Shown here: piece after piece, positions 27,090 to 36,991 of the stretch
Numbering within the stretch: position 1 is the stretch's first letter
Layout of the letters: every line of letters starts with the position of its first letter
Source of the DNA: Endozoicomonas sp. ISHI1
GTDB taxonomy: Bacteria > Pseudomonadota > Gammaproteobacteria > Pseudomonadales > Endozoicomonadaceae
Length of the DNA: 64,000 nt
Direction: 5' to 3'
Assembly: GCF_024606225.1 (NCBI RefSeq)
Contig: NZ_JAGRPU010000029.1
Span: 16,652-80,651 of the forward strand
Program-made: the position numbers and the translations under genes
Notes under the pieces: model-generated
Database searches by the model: none
Seen by the model: only the letters and a program-made list of their open reading frames with translations
What the model was told of the DNA's origin: nothing

Positions 27090-28853
27090 ATGTGGATGAG
27101 TAACTCCGTGGCTCAATTGCACAAAACAGCAAAGCAACCGATATGTTTCCATCGTGACAAGACGAATCAGTTGTTTGCTACTTTCCTTGGCCTCGGCATG
27201 ATGGCTTTCCCTGCTTCAAAACTGCTGGCAGCCAATCCTTTTTTAACACCAATTGCAGAGGAATTTTTTGTCGATAAAACGACAAAAGCGTCTGGTTTTC
27301 TGGACGATTTGATTAACCATAATGCTTATATGGGGAACATCCCTCCCTTTGCTCTCAACCCGAATGCGACCCATCTTATCTTTGCCATGAATCACGAAAA
27401 TGAGTTAGGCAAAAAAGTGGATGAGCATTCAGAAGAATCGGCAGGAGCAGCAGCACAGCAGCCGCGGCCTTTAATTGAAATTCCGCTCCCGCTATTGGAC
27501 CATGACTGTATTTATGACATTCTCCAAGTGGTGGATACAGGCCTTGATGCAGACACTTTAAGGACTATATTGAGCCATGTTCCGGAAATCCTTCCCAAAG
27601 AGAGCCTGACCATTGCAAACATGATTCAGCAATTGATAAAGACGCTCCACCTCACAGTTAATGAAGACGAGAATGATTTGATGGCAATTCTATATTCTGT
27701 CCAGGGTATAGAATCACCTATCGATACCTACTTTCCAGACCAAAAAATAAACCTCGTGATATTCATGGCAAGTTACTATGCAGCCATTCATTCAAATGGA
27801 GCCACCCCTGAAGCAGCTCATTTCTTTTTTAACTCATTCCTGCTTAAAGCTATCTTCTTGTCTTGTATCGGGATACTTCATAACAACAAAGGTGAGCTTC
27901 TAGGCAATAAAGAGCCCATAAAAGATCACGAAGTTTTAAAAGCAAATGTTAAAGAATCTGTTTCCGTCATCTCTACTATAAAATATTTGAAAGAAATTAA
28001 CATCAGGCATATACAACAATTGGATAATACCTTAAAGGCTGAAAAGTCCGAGACATTAATCGATCCAATTATAAAAGCCGCTTCCGCTCTTCTCAACTGT
28101 GCCTTTGATGTGAACTCAATACCGTATCATCAGCGGAATATTAAATCAGATGAGCGAATGTTAGTGCTAATAAAAGAATATGGTGAAAAAAACCCTGAAT
28201 TAGTTGCTTCAATCAATCAGTTCGAGAATCTCATTAATTCTATATACATGTTTCTTGATCCTTTCCTTATAGAATCAGCAGGTGGACACCTTCGCAATTT
28301 CTCGAGTTATTTTAGAAAATCAAACTGGGATGATACCGTTACTAACTCTACAAACAAAAAAGGCAAAGAACAGAAATTATTTGCAATATTCGAAGAGGTA
28401 ATAAATGACGCAATACACAACGTGGGAAATGAAGACCCTCACATATTTCAAGAATTACTTATAGCCCTGTCAAATTACATAGAACAACAATTACAAAAAA
28501 CATTTCCTGATGCAAATGAATACCAAGTCATAATGGTAACCCTCGGTACAGGATTTGTCGGCCTGCTGGAACAATCACAGACTACCTTGGCAAGGTATGA
28601 ACAAACTATTGGTAGCGATATCAATCAGCCGTCTAACAGAGCCCAACATGACGAGGCAGCAAAGGGACAAGAAGGAAAAGAACTTAGCAAAGTACAAAGG
28701 AAGAGAAAACTTATGAAAGAACGCATAAAATACTTGAGTGATTTCGTCGATTGGTTCAGGAGTCACTATGATTTTGCTATTAAAGCGCCTTATGACTCAG
28801 ACAGTGATGACCCTAATAGTAGTCGCGACAGTAACGATGCTGCCATGGAGTAG
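27090..28853 (+). CDS. Array paralogue 9
   Basis: 587 residues, start ATG TGG ATG at 27090. First of a close subgroup (copies 9-12 and 14) sharing QPICFHRDKTNQLFATFLGL, PLPLLDHDCIYDIL-type sequence, FAIFEEVLNDA and APYDSDSDNPNSS. Signal region TFLGLGMMAFPASKLLA-AN has no Cys at all, which argues against a lipoprotein for the family. GTESPVD is changed to GIESPID and the region after it reads TYFPDQKINLVIFMASYYAAI. Tail SDSDDPNSSRDSNDAAME. Confidence 0.85.
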   Translation: MWMSNSVAQLHKTAKQPICFHRDKTNQLFATFLGLGMMAFPASKLLAANPFLTPIAEEFFVDKTTKASGFLDDLINHNAYMGNIPPFALNPNATHLIFAMNHENELGKKVDEHSEESAGAAAQQPRPLIEIPLPLLDHDCIYDILQVVDTGLDADTLRTILSHVPEILPKESLTIANMIQQLIKTLHLTVNEDENDLMAILYSVQGIESPIDTYFPDQKINLVIFMASYYAAIHSNGATPEAAHFFFNSFLLKAIFLSCIGILHNNKGELLGNKEPIKDHEVLKANVKESVSVISTIKYLKEINIRHIQQLDNTLKAEKSETLIDPIIKAASALLNCAFDVNSIPYHQRNIKSDERMLVLIKEYGEKNPELVASINQFENLINSIYMFLDPFLIESAGGHLRNFSSYFRKSNWDDTVTNSTNKKGKEQKLFAIFEEVINDAIHNVGNEDPHIFQELLIALSNYIEQQLQKTFPDANEYQVIMVTLGTGFVGLLEQSQTTLARYEQTIGSDINQPSNRAQHDEAAKGQEGKELSKVQRKRKLMKERIKYLSDFVDWFRSHYDFAIKAPYDSDSDDPNSSRDSNDAAME

Positions 28854-28867
28854 CCTTGACGGAGCTT

Positions 28868-28940
28868 ATCTTTAACTTATTCCCGTTCTTTCAGACCGAT
28901 GGCCAGCAGCAGGTTTCCCAACAAACATGCTGCCCCAATG
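28868..28940 (-). pseudogene. Short deoC relic after paralogue 9
   Basis: TTATTCCCGTTCTTTCAGACC, then GGCCAGCAGCAGGTTTCCCA correspond to the last 60-70 bases of the intact deoC. About 35 bases later the control block of copy 10 begins. Confidence 0.65.
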
Positions 28941-28954
28941 CAATGCTGGGTGAT

Positions 28955-29042
28955 CAGACTGAGTCTGGCTGGTGCAAAAAAGTGAGCACTGCTGCAATCC
29001 ATGGTCTAGTTTATCAGGGCATTTATAAACTGGAGAAAGCCT
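28955..29042 (+). promoter_or_regulatory. Upstream control block of paralogue 10
   Basis: Carries the same perfect CAGACTGAGTCTG dyad (28955-28967) and is nearly base-for-base the same as the block of copy 9 through the first 150 bases of coding sequence, so it is recently duplicated or converted. Confidence 0.45.
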
Positions 29043-30806
29043 ATGTGGATGAGTAACTCCGTGGCTCAATTGCACAAAACAGCAAAGCAACCGATATGTT
29101 TCCATCGTGACAAGACGAATCAGTTGTTTGCAACTTTCCTTGGCCTCAGCATGATGGCTTGCCCCTGTTCAAAGCTGCTGGCAGCCAATCCTTTTTCAAC
29201 GCCCATGGAGGAGATATTTGTTATCGATAAAACGACAAAAGCGTCTGGTTTTCTGGACGATTTGATTAACCATAATGCTTATATGGGGAACATCCCTCCC
29301 TTTGCTCTCAACCCGAATACGACCCACCTTATCTTTGCCATGAATCACGAAAATGAGCGAGACAAAAAAGTGGATGAGCATTCAGGAGAATCGGCAGGAG
29401 CTTCAGCACAGCAGACGCAGCCTTTAATTGAAATTCCGCTCCCGCTAGAGCTAGTGGACCATGCCTGTATGTCTAGCGTTCTCTATGCGTTGTATGATGG
29501 CCTTGATGAAGACACCATAGGGACTATATTGAGCTACATTCCGGAATACTCTCCCAAAGATAAGCTGACCATTGCAGACATGATTCAGCAACTGATAAAA
29601 ACACTCCACATTACGCTTAATGAAAACCAGAATGATTTGATGGCAATTCTATATTCTCTGCGGGGTACCGAATCACCTTTTCATATCCCTGAACTGGGCC
29701 TCGCGGCCTTGATGGCAAGTTACTATGCAGCCATCCATTCAAATGGAGCCTCTCCTGAAGCAGCACATTTCTTCTTTAACTCATTCCTGCTTAACGCCAT
29801 AGAGTTATCTGATATCTGGGAACTCGGTCAAAAAAAATTTGAACTTTTAGGTACAATAGAACCCATCAAAGATCATGAAGTTTTAAAAACAAATGTTAAA
29901 GAATATGCGTCAGCCATCTCCAGACTGAATTTTTTTAGAAAAATCTATGTTAGGCAAATGCAACAATTGGATATTTCTTTAAAAACTGAAAAGCCCGAGA
30001 CACCAACCGATCCAATGATAAAAGCCGCTACCACTCTGCTCACCCATGGCATTTATACGAACGTAATACCTTGTTATCAGCGACATATCAAATCAGACGA
30101 GCGAATGTTAGTGTTAATAAAAGAATATGGTGAAAAAAAACCTGAATTAGTTGCCTCAAACAATCAGTTCGTGAATCTAATTAATACAATAAACAGAATT
30201 CTTGATCCTTTCTCGATAATATTTGCAGAAAGATCTGTTAAGAATCTCTCGAGTTACTTTAGCAAATCAAACTGGGATGATACTGTAACCAGCTCTACAA
30301 ACAGAAAAGACAAAGAACAGAAATTATTTGAAATGTTCGAAAAGGTATTAAATGATGCAGAATACAATCCTGGAAATGGAAACCCTCAATTATTTCAAGA
30401 ATTGCTTACAACCCTGTCAAATTACATAGAACAACAATTACAAAAAACTTTCCCTGATGCAAATGATTACCGAGCCATAATGGTAACCCTCGGCACAGGA
30501 TTTGCCGACCTGCTGGAACAATCACAAACTATTTTGGCAATGCCTGAACCAACTATTGGTGCCGATGTCTATCAGCAGGCTGATGGAGCCCAACATGACA
30601 AAGCAGCGAAGGAACAAGAAGGAAAAGAGCTTAACGAAGAACAAGAGATAAAGAGAAAACACCTGAAAGAACGAATAAAATACTTGAGTGATTTCGTCGA
30701 TTGGTTCAGGAATCACTATGAGTTTGCTATGAAAGCTCCTTATGACTCTGACAGTGATAACCCTAACAGTAGTGACTATGACAGTAACGATGCTGGCATG
30801 AGCTAG
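29043..30806 (+). CDS. Array paralogue 10
   Basis: 587 residues; start ATG TGG ATG at 29043. The first 50 or so residues are the same as in copy 9 apart from the signal core (TFLGLSMMACPCSKLLA-AN). The middle carries the subgroup variant ELVDHACMSSVLYALYDGLD in place of the NHAQI/GLNTG motif, and GTESPFHIPELGLAALMASYYAA, which is four residues shorter than in other copies. Tail DSDSDNPNSSDYDSNDAGMS, the intact form from which the shorter tails of copies 11 and 12 differ by small indels. Confidence 0.85.
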   Translation: MWMSNSVAQLHKTAKQPICFHRDKTNQLFATFLGLSMMACPCSKLLAANPFSTPMEEIFVIDKTTKASGFLDDLINHNAYMGNIPPFALNPNTTHLIFAMNHENERDKKVDEHSGESAGASAQQTQPLIEIPLPLELVDHACMSSVLYALYDGLDEDTIGTILSYIPEYSPKDKLTIADMIQQLIKTLHITLNENQNDLMAILYSLRGTESPFHIPELGLAALMASYYAAIHSNGASPEAAHFFFNSFLLNAIELSDIWELGQKKFELLGTIEPIKDHEVLKTNVKEYASAISRLNFFRKIYVRQMQQLDISLKTEKPETPTDPMIKAATTLLTHGIYTNVIPCYQRHIKSDERMLVLIKEYGEKKPELVASNNQFVNLINTINRILDPFSIIFAERSVKNLSSYFSKSNWDDTVTSSTNRKDKEQKLFEMFEKVLNDAEYNPGNGNPQLFQELLTTLSNYIEQQLQKTFPDANDYRAIMVTLGTGFADLLEQSQTILAMPEPTIGADVYQQADGAQHDKAAKEQEGKELNEEQEIKRKHLKERIKYLSDFVDWFRNHYEFAMKAPYDSDSDNPNSSDYDSNDAGMS

Positions 30807-30821
30807 CCTTGACGGAGTTTC

Positions 30822-30898
30822 TTTTTAATCTTCCTCCTGTTTAGTGGCACTGTTCTCTCAGACCAAGTGCCACCGGTAGGCTCCCCAACAGCCTGCCC
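30822..30898 (-). pseudogene. Short deoC relic after paralogue 10
   Basis: TTTTTAATCTTCCTCCTGTT, an 11-base insertion (TAGTGGCACTG), then TTCTCTCAGACCAAGTGCC match the deoC end (TTCTTTCAGACCAAGCGCC). The same insertion occurs after copy 11, showing that copies 10 and 11 share a recent spacer ancestor. Confidence 0.65.
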
Positions 30899-30999
30899 AA
30901 GGCCAAGGATCAGACTGGTGTCTGACTGGCGCTGAAAATTAAGCACTGCTGCAATCCATGGTCTAGTTTATCAGGGTATTTATAAACTGTAGAAAGCTT

Positions 31000-32745
31000 A
31001 TGTTGATGAGTAACTTCATGGCTCAATTGCCCAAAACAGCAGAGCAACCAATAGGTTTCCATCATGACAAAACGAATCAGTTGTTTGCTACTTTCCTTGG
31101 CCTCAGCATGATGGCTTGCCCCAGTTCAAAATTGCTGGCAGCCAATCCTTTTTCAACACCAGTGGCAGAGGAATTTTTTGTCGATAAAACGACAAAAGCG
31201 TCTGGTTTTCTGGACGATTTGATTAACCATAATGCTTATATGGGGAACATCCCTCCCTTTGCTCTCAGCCCGAATACGACCCATCTTATCTTTGCCATGA
31301 ATCACGAAAATGAGTTAGGCAAAAAAGTGGATGAGCATTCAGAAGAATCGGAAGGAGCCACAGCACAGCAGACGCGGCCTTTAATTGAAATTCCGCTCCC
31401 GCTAGAGCTAGTGGACCATGACTGTATGTCTAGCGTTCTCTATGAGTTGTATGATGGCCTTGGTGCAGACACCATAGGGACTATATTGGGCTACATTCCG
31501 GAATACTCTCCCAAAGAGAACCTGACCATTGCAGACATGATTCAGCAACTGATAAAAACACTCCACCTTACGCTTAATGAAGACCAGAATGATTTGATGG
31601 CAATTCTATATTCTCTGCGGGGTACCGAATCACCTTTTCATATCCCTGAACTAGGCCTCGCTGCCTTGATGGCAAGTTACTATGCAGCCATCCATTCAAA
31701 TGAAGCCTCTCCTGAAGCAGCACATTTCTTCTTTAACTCATTTCTGCTTAACGTCATAGAGTTGTCTGATATCTGGGAACTCCGTCAAAAAAAATTTGAA
31801 CTTTTAGGTACAATAGAACCCATCAAAGATCATGAAGTTTTAAAAGCAAATGTTAAAGAATCCTCTTCAGTCATCTCTAGCCTGAATTTTTTTATGAAAA
31901 TGAGCATAAGGCATATACAACAATTGAATAATCCCTTAAAAACTGAAAAATCCGAGACACCCATCGATCCAATGATAAAAGCCGCTACCACTTTGCTCAA
32001 CTATAGCGTTGATAGGGACGCAATACCGATTTATCAGCGGGGTATGAAATCAGGTGAGCGAATGTTAGCGCTAATAAAAGAATACGGTGAAAAAAAACCT
32101 GAATTAGTTGCCTCAAACTTTCAGTTCGCGCGACTCACTACTATCATATATATGATTCTTGATCCTTTCTTTATAAAATTGTCAAAAGAAAAAATTGACA
32201 ATATCTCGAGTTACTTTAGCAAGTCAAATTGGGATGATACCGTTACTAACGCTACAAACAGAAAAGGCAAAGGGCAGAAATTATTTGCAATATTCGAAGA
32301 GGTATTAAATGATGCAGAATACAACCCTGGAAATGAAAACCCTCAATTATTTCAAGAATCACTTATAACCCTGTCAAATTACATAGAGCAACAATTACAA
32401 AAAACTTTTCCTGATACAAATGATTACCAGGTCATAATGGTCACCCTCGGTACAGGAGTTTCTGACCTGCTGGAACAATCACAGACTATTTTAGCAATGC
32501 TTGAACCAACTACTGGCGCCGATACCAATCAGAACGCTGATGGATCCCAACAAGACAAGGCAACAAAGGGAAAAGAAGGAAAAGAGCTGAACGAAGAACA
32601 AGAGATGGAGAGAAAACACCTGAAAGAACGCATAAAATACTTGAGTGATTTCGTCGATTGGTTCAGGAGTCACTATGAGTTTGCTATGAAAGCTCCTTAT
32701 GACTCTGACAGTGATAACCCTAACAGTAGTCACTATGGACAGTAA
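31000..32745 (+). CDS. Array paralogue 11
   Basis: 581 residues; start ATG TTG ATG at 31000. Nearly collinear with copy 10 (ELVDHDCMSSVLYELYDGLG, TESPFHIPELGLAALM), but the stretch around NYSVDRDAIPIYQRGMKSGERM is shared with copy 12. Signal region LSMMACPSSKLLA-AN. The tail ends early, NPNSSHYGQ: one extra G relative to copy 10 shifts the frame, and the old tail codons (ending in the TAG at 32761-32763) now lie in another frame. Confidence 0.85.
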   Translation: MLMSNFMAQLPKTAEQPIGFHHDKTNQLFATFLGLSMMACPSSKLLAANPFSTPVAEEFFVDKTTKASGFLDDLINHNAYMGNIPPFALSPNTTHLIFAMNHENELGKKVDEHSEESEGATAQQTRPLIEIPLPLELVDHDCMSSVLYELYDGLGADTIGTILGYIPEYSPKENLTIADMIQQLIKTLHLTLNEDQNDLMAILYSLRGTESPFHIPELGLAALMASYYAAIHSNEASPEAAHFFFNSFLLNVIELSDIWELRQKKFELLGTIEPIKDHEVLKANVKESSSVISSLNFFMKMSIRHIQQLNNPLKTEKSETPIDPMIKAATTLLNYSVDRDAIPIYQRGMKSGERMLALIKEYGEKKPELVASNFQFARLTTIIYMILDPFFIKLSKEKIDNISSYFSKSNWDDTVTNATNRKGKGQKLFAIFEEVLNDAEYNPGNENPQLFQESLITLSNYIEQQLQKTFPDTNDYQVIMVTLGTGVSDLLEQSQTILAMLEPTTGADTNQNADGSQQDKATKGKEGKELNEEQEMERKHLKERIKYLSDFVDWFRSHYEFAMKAPYDSDSDNPNSSHYGQ

Positions 32746-32781
32746 CGATGCTGGCATGAGCTAGCCTTGACGGAGTTTCTT

Positions 32782-32865
32782 TTTAATCTTCCTCCTGTTT
32801 AGTGGCACTGTTCTCTCAGACCAACTGCCACCGGTAGGCTCCCCAACAGCCTGCCCTGGGCCAGG
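32782..32865 (-). pseudogene. Short deoC relic after paralogue 11
   Basis: Same arrangement as after copy 10, including the 11-base insertion: CTTCCTCCTGTTTAGTGGCA, then TTCTCTCAGACCAACTGCC. Downstream lies the dyad variant CAGAC-TGGT-GTCTG (32870-32883), which keeps both arms. Confidence 0.65.
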
Positions 32866-32958
32866 GGATCAGACTGGTGTCTGGCTGGCGCTGAAAATTA
32901 AGCACTGCTGCAATCCATGGTCTAGTTTATCAGGGCATTTGTAAACTGTAGAAAGCTT

Positions 32959-34701
32959 ATGTTGAGGAGTAACTCCATGGCTCAATTGCCCAAAACAGCA
33001 GAGCAACCAATAGGTTTCCATCGTGACAAGACGAATCAGTTGTTTGCTACTTTCCTTGGCCTCAGCATGATGGCTTGCCCCGGTTCAAAATTGTTGGCAG
33101 CCAATCCTTTTTCAACACCAGTGGCAGAGGGATTTTTTGTCGATAAAACGACAAAAACGTCTGGTTTTCTGGACGATTTGATTAACCATAATGCTTATGT
33201 AGGGAAAATCCCGCCTTTTGCTCTCAACCCGAATGCGACCCATCTTATCTTTGCCATGAATCACGAAAATGAGCGGGGTAAAAAAGTGGATGAGCATTCA
33301 GAAGAATCAGCAGGAGCTGCAGCACAGCAGCTGTGCCCTTTAATAGAAATTCCGCTCCCGCCAATGCACCATGCCTGTATTACTTCCGTTCTCTATAGCT
33401 TGAATACAGGCCTGGATGTAGACACCATAGGGACTATATTGAGCTACATCCCGGAATACCTTCCCAAAGAGAGTCTGACCATTGCAAACATGATTCAGCA
33501 ACTGATAAAAACACTCCACCTTACACTTAATGAAAACCAGAATGATTTGATGGCAATCCTATATTCTCTGCAGGGTACCGAATCACCTTTCGATATCGAC
33601 GATCCTCACCCTGAACTGGGCCTCGCGAGCTTGGTGGCAAGTTATTATGCAGCCATCCATTCAAATGGAGCCTCTCCTGAAGCAGCTCATTTCTTCTTTG
33701 ACTCATTCCTGCTTAGCGCCATAGAGTTATCTGATATCTGGAAACTCCGTCAAAAAAAATTTGAACTTTTAGGTACAATAGAACCCATCAAAGATCATGA
33801 AGTTTTAAAAGCAAATGTTAAAGAATATGCGTCAGCCATCTCCAGACTGAATTTTTTTAGAAAAATCTATGTTAGGCATATACAACAATTGAGTAATCCC
33901 TTAAAAACTGAAAAATCCGAGACACCTATCGATCCAATGATAAAAGCTGCTACCACTTTGCTCAACTATAGCGTTGATAGGGACGCAATACCGATTTTTC
34001 ATCGGGGTATGAAATCAGGTGAGCGAATGTTAGCGCTAATAAAAGAATACGGTGAAAAAAAACCTGAATTAGTTGCCTCAAACTTTCAGTTCGTGAAACT
34101 CACTACTGTCATACGAATGATTCTTGATCCTTTCCTTATAAAATTGGCAAAAGCAAAAGTTAACAACCTCTCGAGTTACTTTAGCAAATCAAACTGGGAT
34201 GATACCGTTACTAGCTCTACAAACAGAAAAGACAAAGAACAGAAATTATTTGCAATATTCGAAGAGGTATTAAATGACGCAAAAGACAATCCGGGAAATG
34301 AAAACCCTCAAATATTTCAAGAATTACTTATAACCCTGTCAAATTACATAGAGCAACAATTACAAAAAACTTTTCCTGATGCAAATGATTACCAAGTCAT
34401 AATGGTCACCCTCGGTACAGAATTTGCCGACCTGCTGGAACAATCACAGACTATTTTGGCAATGCTTGAACCAACTACTGGCACCGATACCAATCAGAAC
34501 GCTGATGGATCCCAACATGACAAGGCAACAAAGGGAAAAGAAGGAAAAGAGCTGAACGAAGAACAAGAGATGGAGAGAAAACATCTGAAAGAACGCATAA
34601 AATACTTGAGTGATTTCGTCGATTGGTTCAGGAGTCACTATGAGTTTGCTATGAAAGCTCCTTATGACTCTGACAGTGATAACCCTAACAGTAGTCGCTG
34701 A
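32959..34701 (+). CDS. Array paralogue 12
   Basis: 580 residues; start ATG 32959. The usual inner ATG is AGG here (MLRSNSMAQLPKTAEQ), so this copy must use the outer start. Signal region LSMMACPGSKLLA-AN. The middle returns to the general type (PLPPMHHACITSVLYSLNTGLD, DIDDPHPELGLASL), while residues about 300-560 match copy 11 almost exactly, a mosaic pattern. The tail stops at NPNSSR because two bases are missing relative to copy 10. Confidence 0.85.
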   Translation: MLRSNSMAQLPKTAEQPIGFHRDKTNQLFATFLGLSMMACPGSKLLAANPFSTPVAEGFFVDKTTKTSGFLDDLINHNAYVGKIPPFALNPNATHLIFAMNHENERGKKVDEHSEESAGAAAQQLCPLIEIPLPPMHHACITSVLYSLNTGLDVDTIGTILSYIPEYLPKESLTIANMIQQLIKTLHLTLNENQNDLMAILYSLQGTESPFDIDDPHPELGLASLVASYYAAIHSNGASPEAAHFFFDSFLLSAIELSDIWKLRQKKFELLGTIEPIKDHEVLKANVKEYASAISRLNFFRKIYVRHIQQLSNPLKTEKSETPIDPMIKAATTLLNYSVDRDAIPIFHRGMKSGERMLALIKEYGEKKPELVASNFQFVKLTTVIRMILDPFLIKLAKAKVNNLSSYFSKSNWDDTVTSSTNRKDKEQKLFAIFEEVLNDAKDNPGNENPQIFQELLITLSNYIEQQLQKTFPDANDYQVIMVTLGTEFADLLEQSQTILAMLEPTTGTDTNQNADGSQHDKATKGKEGKELNEEQEMERKHLKERIKYLSDFVDWFRSHYEFAMKAPYDSDSDNPNSSR

Positions 34702-34741
34702 CAGTAACGATGCTCGCATGAGGTAGCCTTGACGGAGCTTA

Positions 34742-34815
34742 TCTTTAATCTTACTCCTGTTCTTTCAGGCGGATTGCCATCAGCAGGCTTCCCGACAAAC
34801 TGCCAGCTCGAACCA
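34742..34815 (-). pseudogene. Short deoC relic after paralogue 12
   Basis: TTAATCTTACTCCTGTTCTTTC, then ATTGCCATCAGCAGGCTTCC match the deoC end without the 11-base insertion of the two preceding spacers. Confidence 0.65.
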
Positions 34816-34915
34816 GGGCCTGGGGATCTGGTTGAGTCTGGCTGGTACTAAAACCTGAGCACTGTTGCGATTCATGGACTAGTTTATCTGGGCATCCATA
34901 AACTTAAGAAAGCAG

Positions 34916-36991
34916 ATGTTGATGAGTTATTCCATTTCTCGATTACCTGAAAAAGCAAAGCAATCGATATTTTTCCATCGTTACAAGGCCAACCGGTTTG
35001 TTGCTGCTTCCCTTGGCCTCGTCATGATGACTTCCCCTTGTTCAAATTTGCTCGCAGAAAACCTTTTATCAACGCCAGTGCCAGAGAAATTTGTTGTAGA
35101 TAGAGCGATAAAAAAGTCTGGTTTTCTGGACGATTTGATTAATCACAATGCTTATTTAGGCCACCCCCTTTCTTTTGCTCTCAATCCGAATACGACCCAT
35201 CTTACCTTTGTCATGAACCATGAAAATGAGCGGAGCGAAAAAACAGATTCAGATTCGCAAGAATCCGCGGGAGCTGCTGCACTGCAACCGCAGCCTTTAA
35301 TTCAAATTCCGCTCCCACCAATGAACCATGCACAAATTACTGCCATTATCCAAGGGGTCAATACAGGCTTCGATGAAGACACCATAACCCTAAACAATAT
35401 GTTGAGCTACGTCCCGGTAGCTCCACCCAATGAGAGCCTGACAATTCTGAGCATGATTCAGCAAGTGTTAAAAGCTCTCAATGTTGTGGTTGACGATGTC
35501 GAGGATGCGATGATAGACGTTCTGTTTAACATCCGGGGTACCGAATCTCCTGTCGATATGACCAAACCAGAAGACCGGGAGAACCTTGCGATGTTGATGG
35601 TGAGTTACTATACAGCCATCCATTCAAAGAGAGCACACCCTGAAGCGGCTCATTTATTTTTTAGCTCATTTCTGCTTCGTGCCACTAAATTGTCTGGTAT
35701 TGGAAGACTGGTTGCCAAAAAAGGTGATCTTCTAGGTACAAAAAAACCAATAGAAAGTCACGAAGTTTTGAAAGCAAATGTCAAAGAATCTGGTAAAGTC
35801 TTCAATGGCCTGAAAGTGCTGGAAGAAATGCGCCTTAGTTTTTTGCTACAAGTAAATGATCCCATAAAATCTGAAGAACCTGAGACATTGGACGAACCAT
35901 TGCTAATAGCCGCCTCCTCCCTGCTCAACAATGAGATTAATGAGAACGAAATGCCCCTTTATCAACGTAATATAAAATCAGCTGAACGAATGTCCTATCT
36001 GGTAAAAAAGTATGGTAAAGAAAAACCAGAATTAGTTGCCTCGAATAGTCAGTTCGTGAGTTTAATTGATGCCATAAGTCTGATTCTTGATCCTTTCGTT
36101 ATACAACAGGCAAAGGTACATGTTGACAACATTTCCAGTTATTTTAGCGCATCAAATTGGGATGACACCATCACCAGCTCTTCAGAGATAAAAGACAAAG
36201 AACAAACATTATTCAAAATATTCGAAAAGGTATTAAAAGATGCAGAAGACTACCCGGGAAGTGAAAACCCTGAATTATTTCAAGAATTGCTTCTGGCCTT
36301 AAGACAATACATAGAGCAACAATTACAAAAAACTTTTCCTGATGAAAATGATTACCAAGTCATAATGGTCACCCTCGGTACAGGATTTGCCGACCTGATA
36401 CAACAATCAGGCAGGATGCTGGCATTTCATATGGCAACTTTTGACATCAATGCCAATCAGCAGCCTTATGGAGTTAAACCTGACGAAGCAGCAAAGAAAC
36501 AAGAAGGAAAACAACTCAGCAAAGAAGAGAAGAAGAGAAAACACTTGGAAGAACGGATAGAATACCTGGATGATTTCGTCGATTGGTTCATAGATAACTA
36601 TAATTTTGCTATGAGGACTCCTTATAACTCTGACAGCAGTGACTCTGAGAGTATTGATTCTGACACCATTAATACTGGCAGCAGTGGCTATGACAGTAGT
36701 GGCTCTGACATTAGTGGCTCTGATATTCGTGATACCGACATGCCTGACTCTGATACTAGTGATACCGACATGCCTGACTCTGATACTAGTGATACCGACA
36801 TGCCTGACTCTGATACTAGTGATACCGACATGCCTGACTCTGACACTACTGATACCAACATGCCTGACTCTGATACTAGTGATACCGACATGCCTGACTC
36901 TGACACTACTGATACCAACATGCCTGACTCTGACACTAGCAGCCTGTCGGACTTAAGGCTGTCCTACTGCGGTTGCAATAAATTGGTCTAA
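34916..36991 (+). CDS. Array paralogue 13, long DTDMPDSDTS tail interrupted by a miniature element
   Basis: 691 residues, the longest copy. Start ATG TTG ATG at 34916; signal region VAASLGLVMMTSPCSNLLA-EN. The tail has SDSSDSESIDSDTINTGSSG, then seven DTDMPDSDTS-type units from a 30-base tandem repeat (about 36735-36935). A 159-bp miniature element inserted at the CTAG of an ACT-AGT codon pair; the present C terminus SLSDLRLSYCGCNKLV is encoded by the element. Joining the flanks reads Asp-Thr-Ser-Asp-Phe-stop, so the original protein ended just after the repeats. Confidence 0.85.
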   Translation: MLMSYSISRLPEKAKQSIFFHRYKANRFVAASLGLVMMTSPCSNLLAENLLSTPVPEKFVVDRAIKKSGFLDDLINHNAYLGHPLSFALNPNTTHLTFVMNHENERSEKTDSDSQESAGAAALQPQPLIQIPLPPMNHAQITAIIQGVNTGFDEDTITLNNMLSYVPVAPPNESLTILSMIQQVLKALNVVVDDVEDAMIDVLFNIRGTESPVDMTKPEDRENLAMLMVSYYTAIHSKRAHPEAAHLFFSSFLLRATKLSGIGRLVAKKGDLLGTKKPIESHEVLKANVKESGKVFNGLKVLEEMRLSFLLQVNDPIKSEEPETLDEPLLIAASSLLNNEINENEMPLYQRNIKSAERMSYLVKKYGKEKPELVASNSQFVSLIDAISLILDPFVIQQAKVHVDNISSYFSASNWDDTITSSSEIKDKEQTLFKIFEKVLKDAEDYPGSENPELFQELLLALRQYIEQQLQKTFPDENDYQVIMVTLGTGFADLIQQSGRMLAFHMATFDINANQQPYGVKPDEAAKKQEGKQLSKEEKKRKHLEERIEYLDDFVDWFIDNYNFAMRTPYNSDSSDSESIDSDTINTGSSGYDSSGSDISGSDIRDTDMPDSDTSDTDMPDSDTSDTDMPDSDTSDTDMPDSDTTDTNMPDSDTSDTDMPDSDTTDTNMPDSDTSSLSDLRLSYCGCNKLV

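Noticed and set aside
36639..36956. Plus-strand frame of repeated LTLILVIPTC units and minus-strand frame of SESGMSVSLV units
   Set aside because: Both are alternative readings of the 30-base repeat that encodes the tail of paralogue 13.
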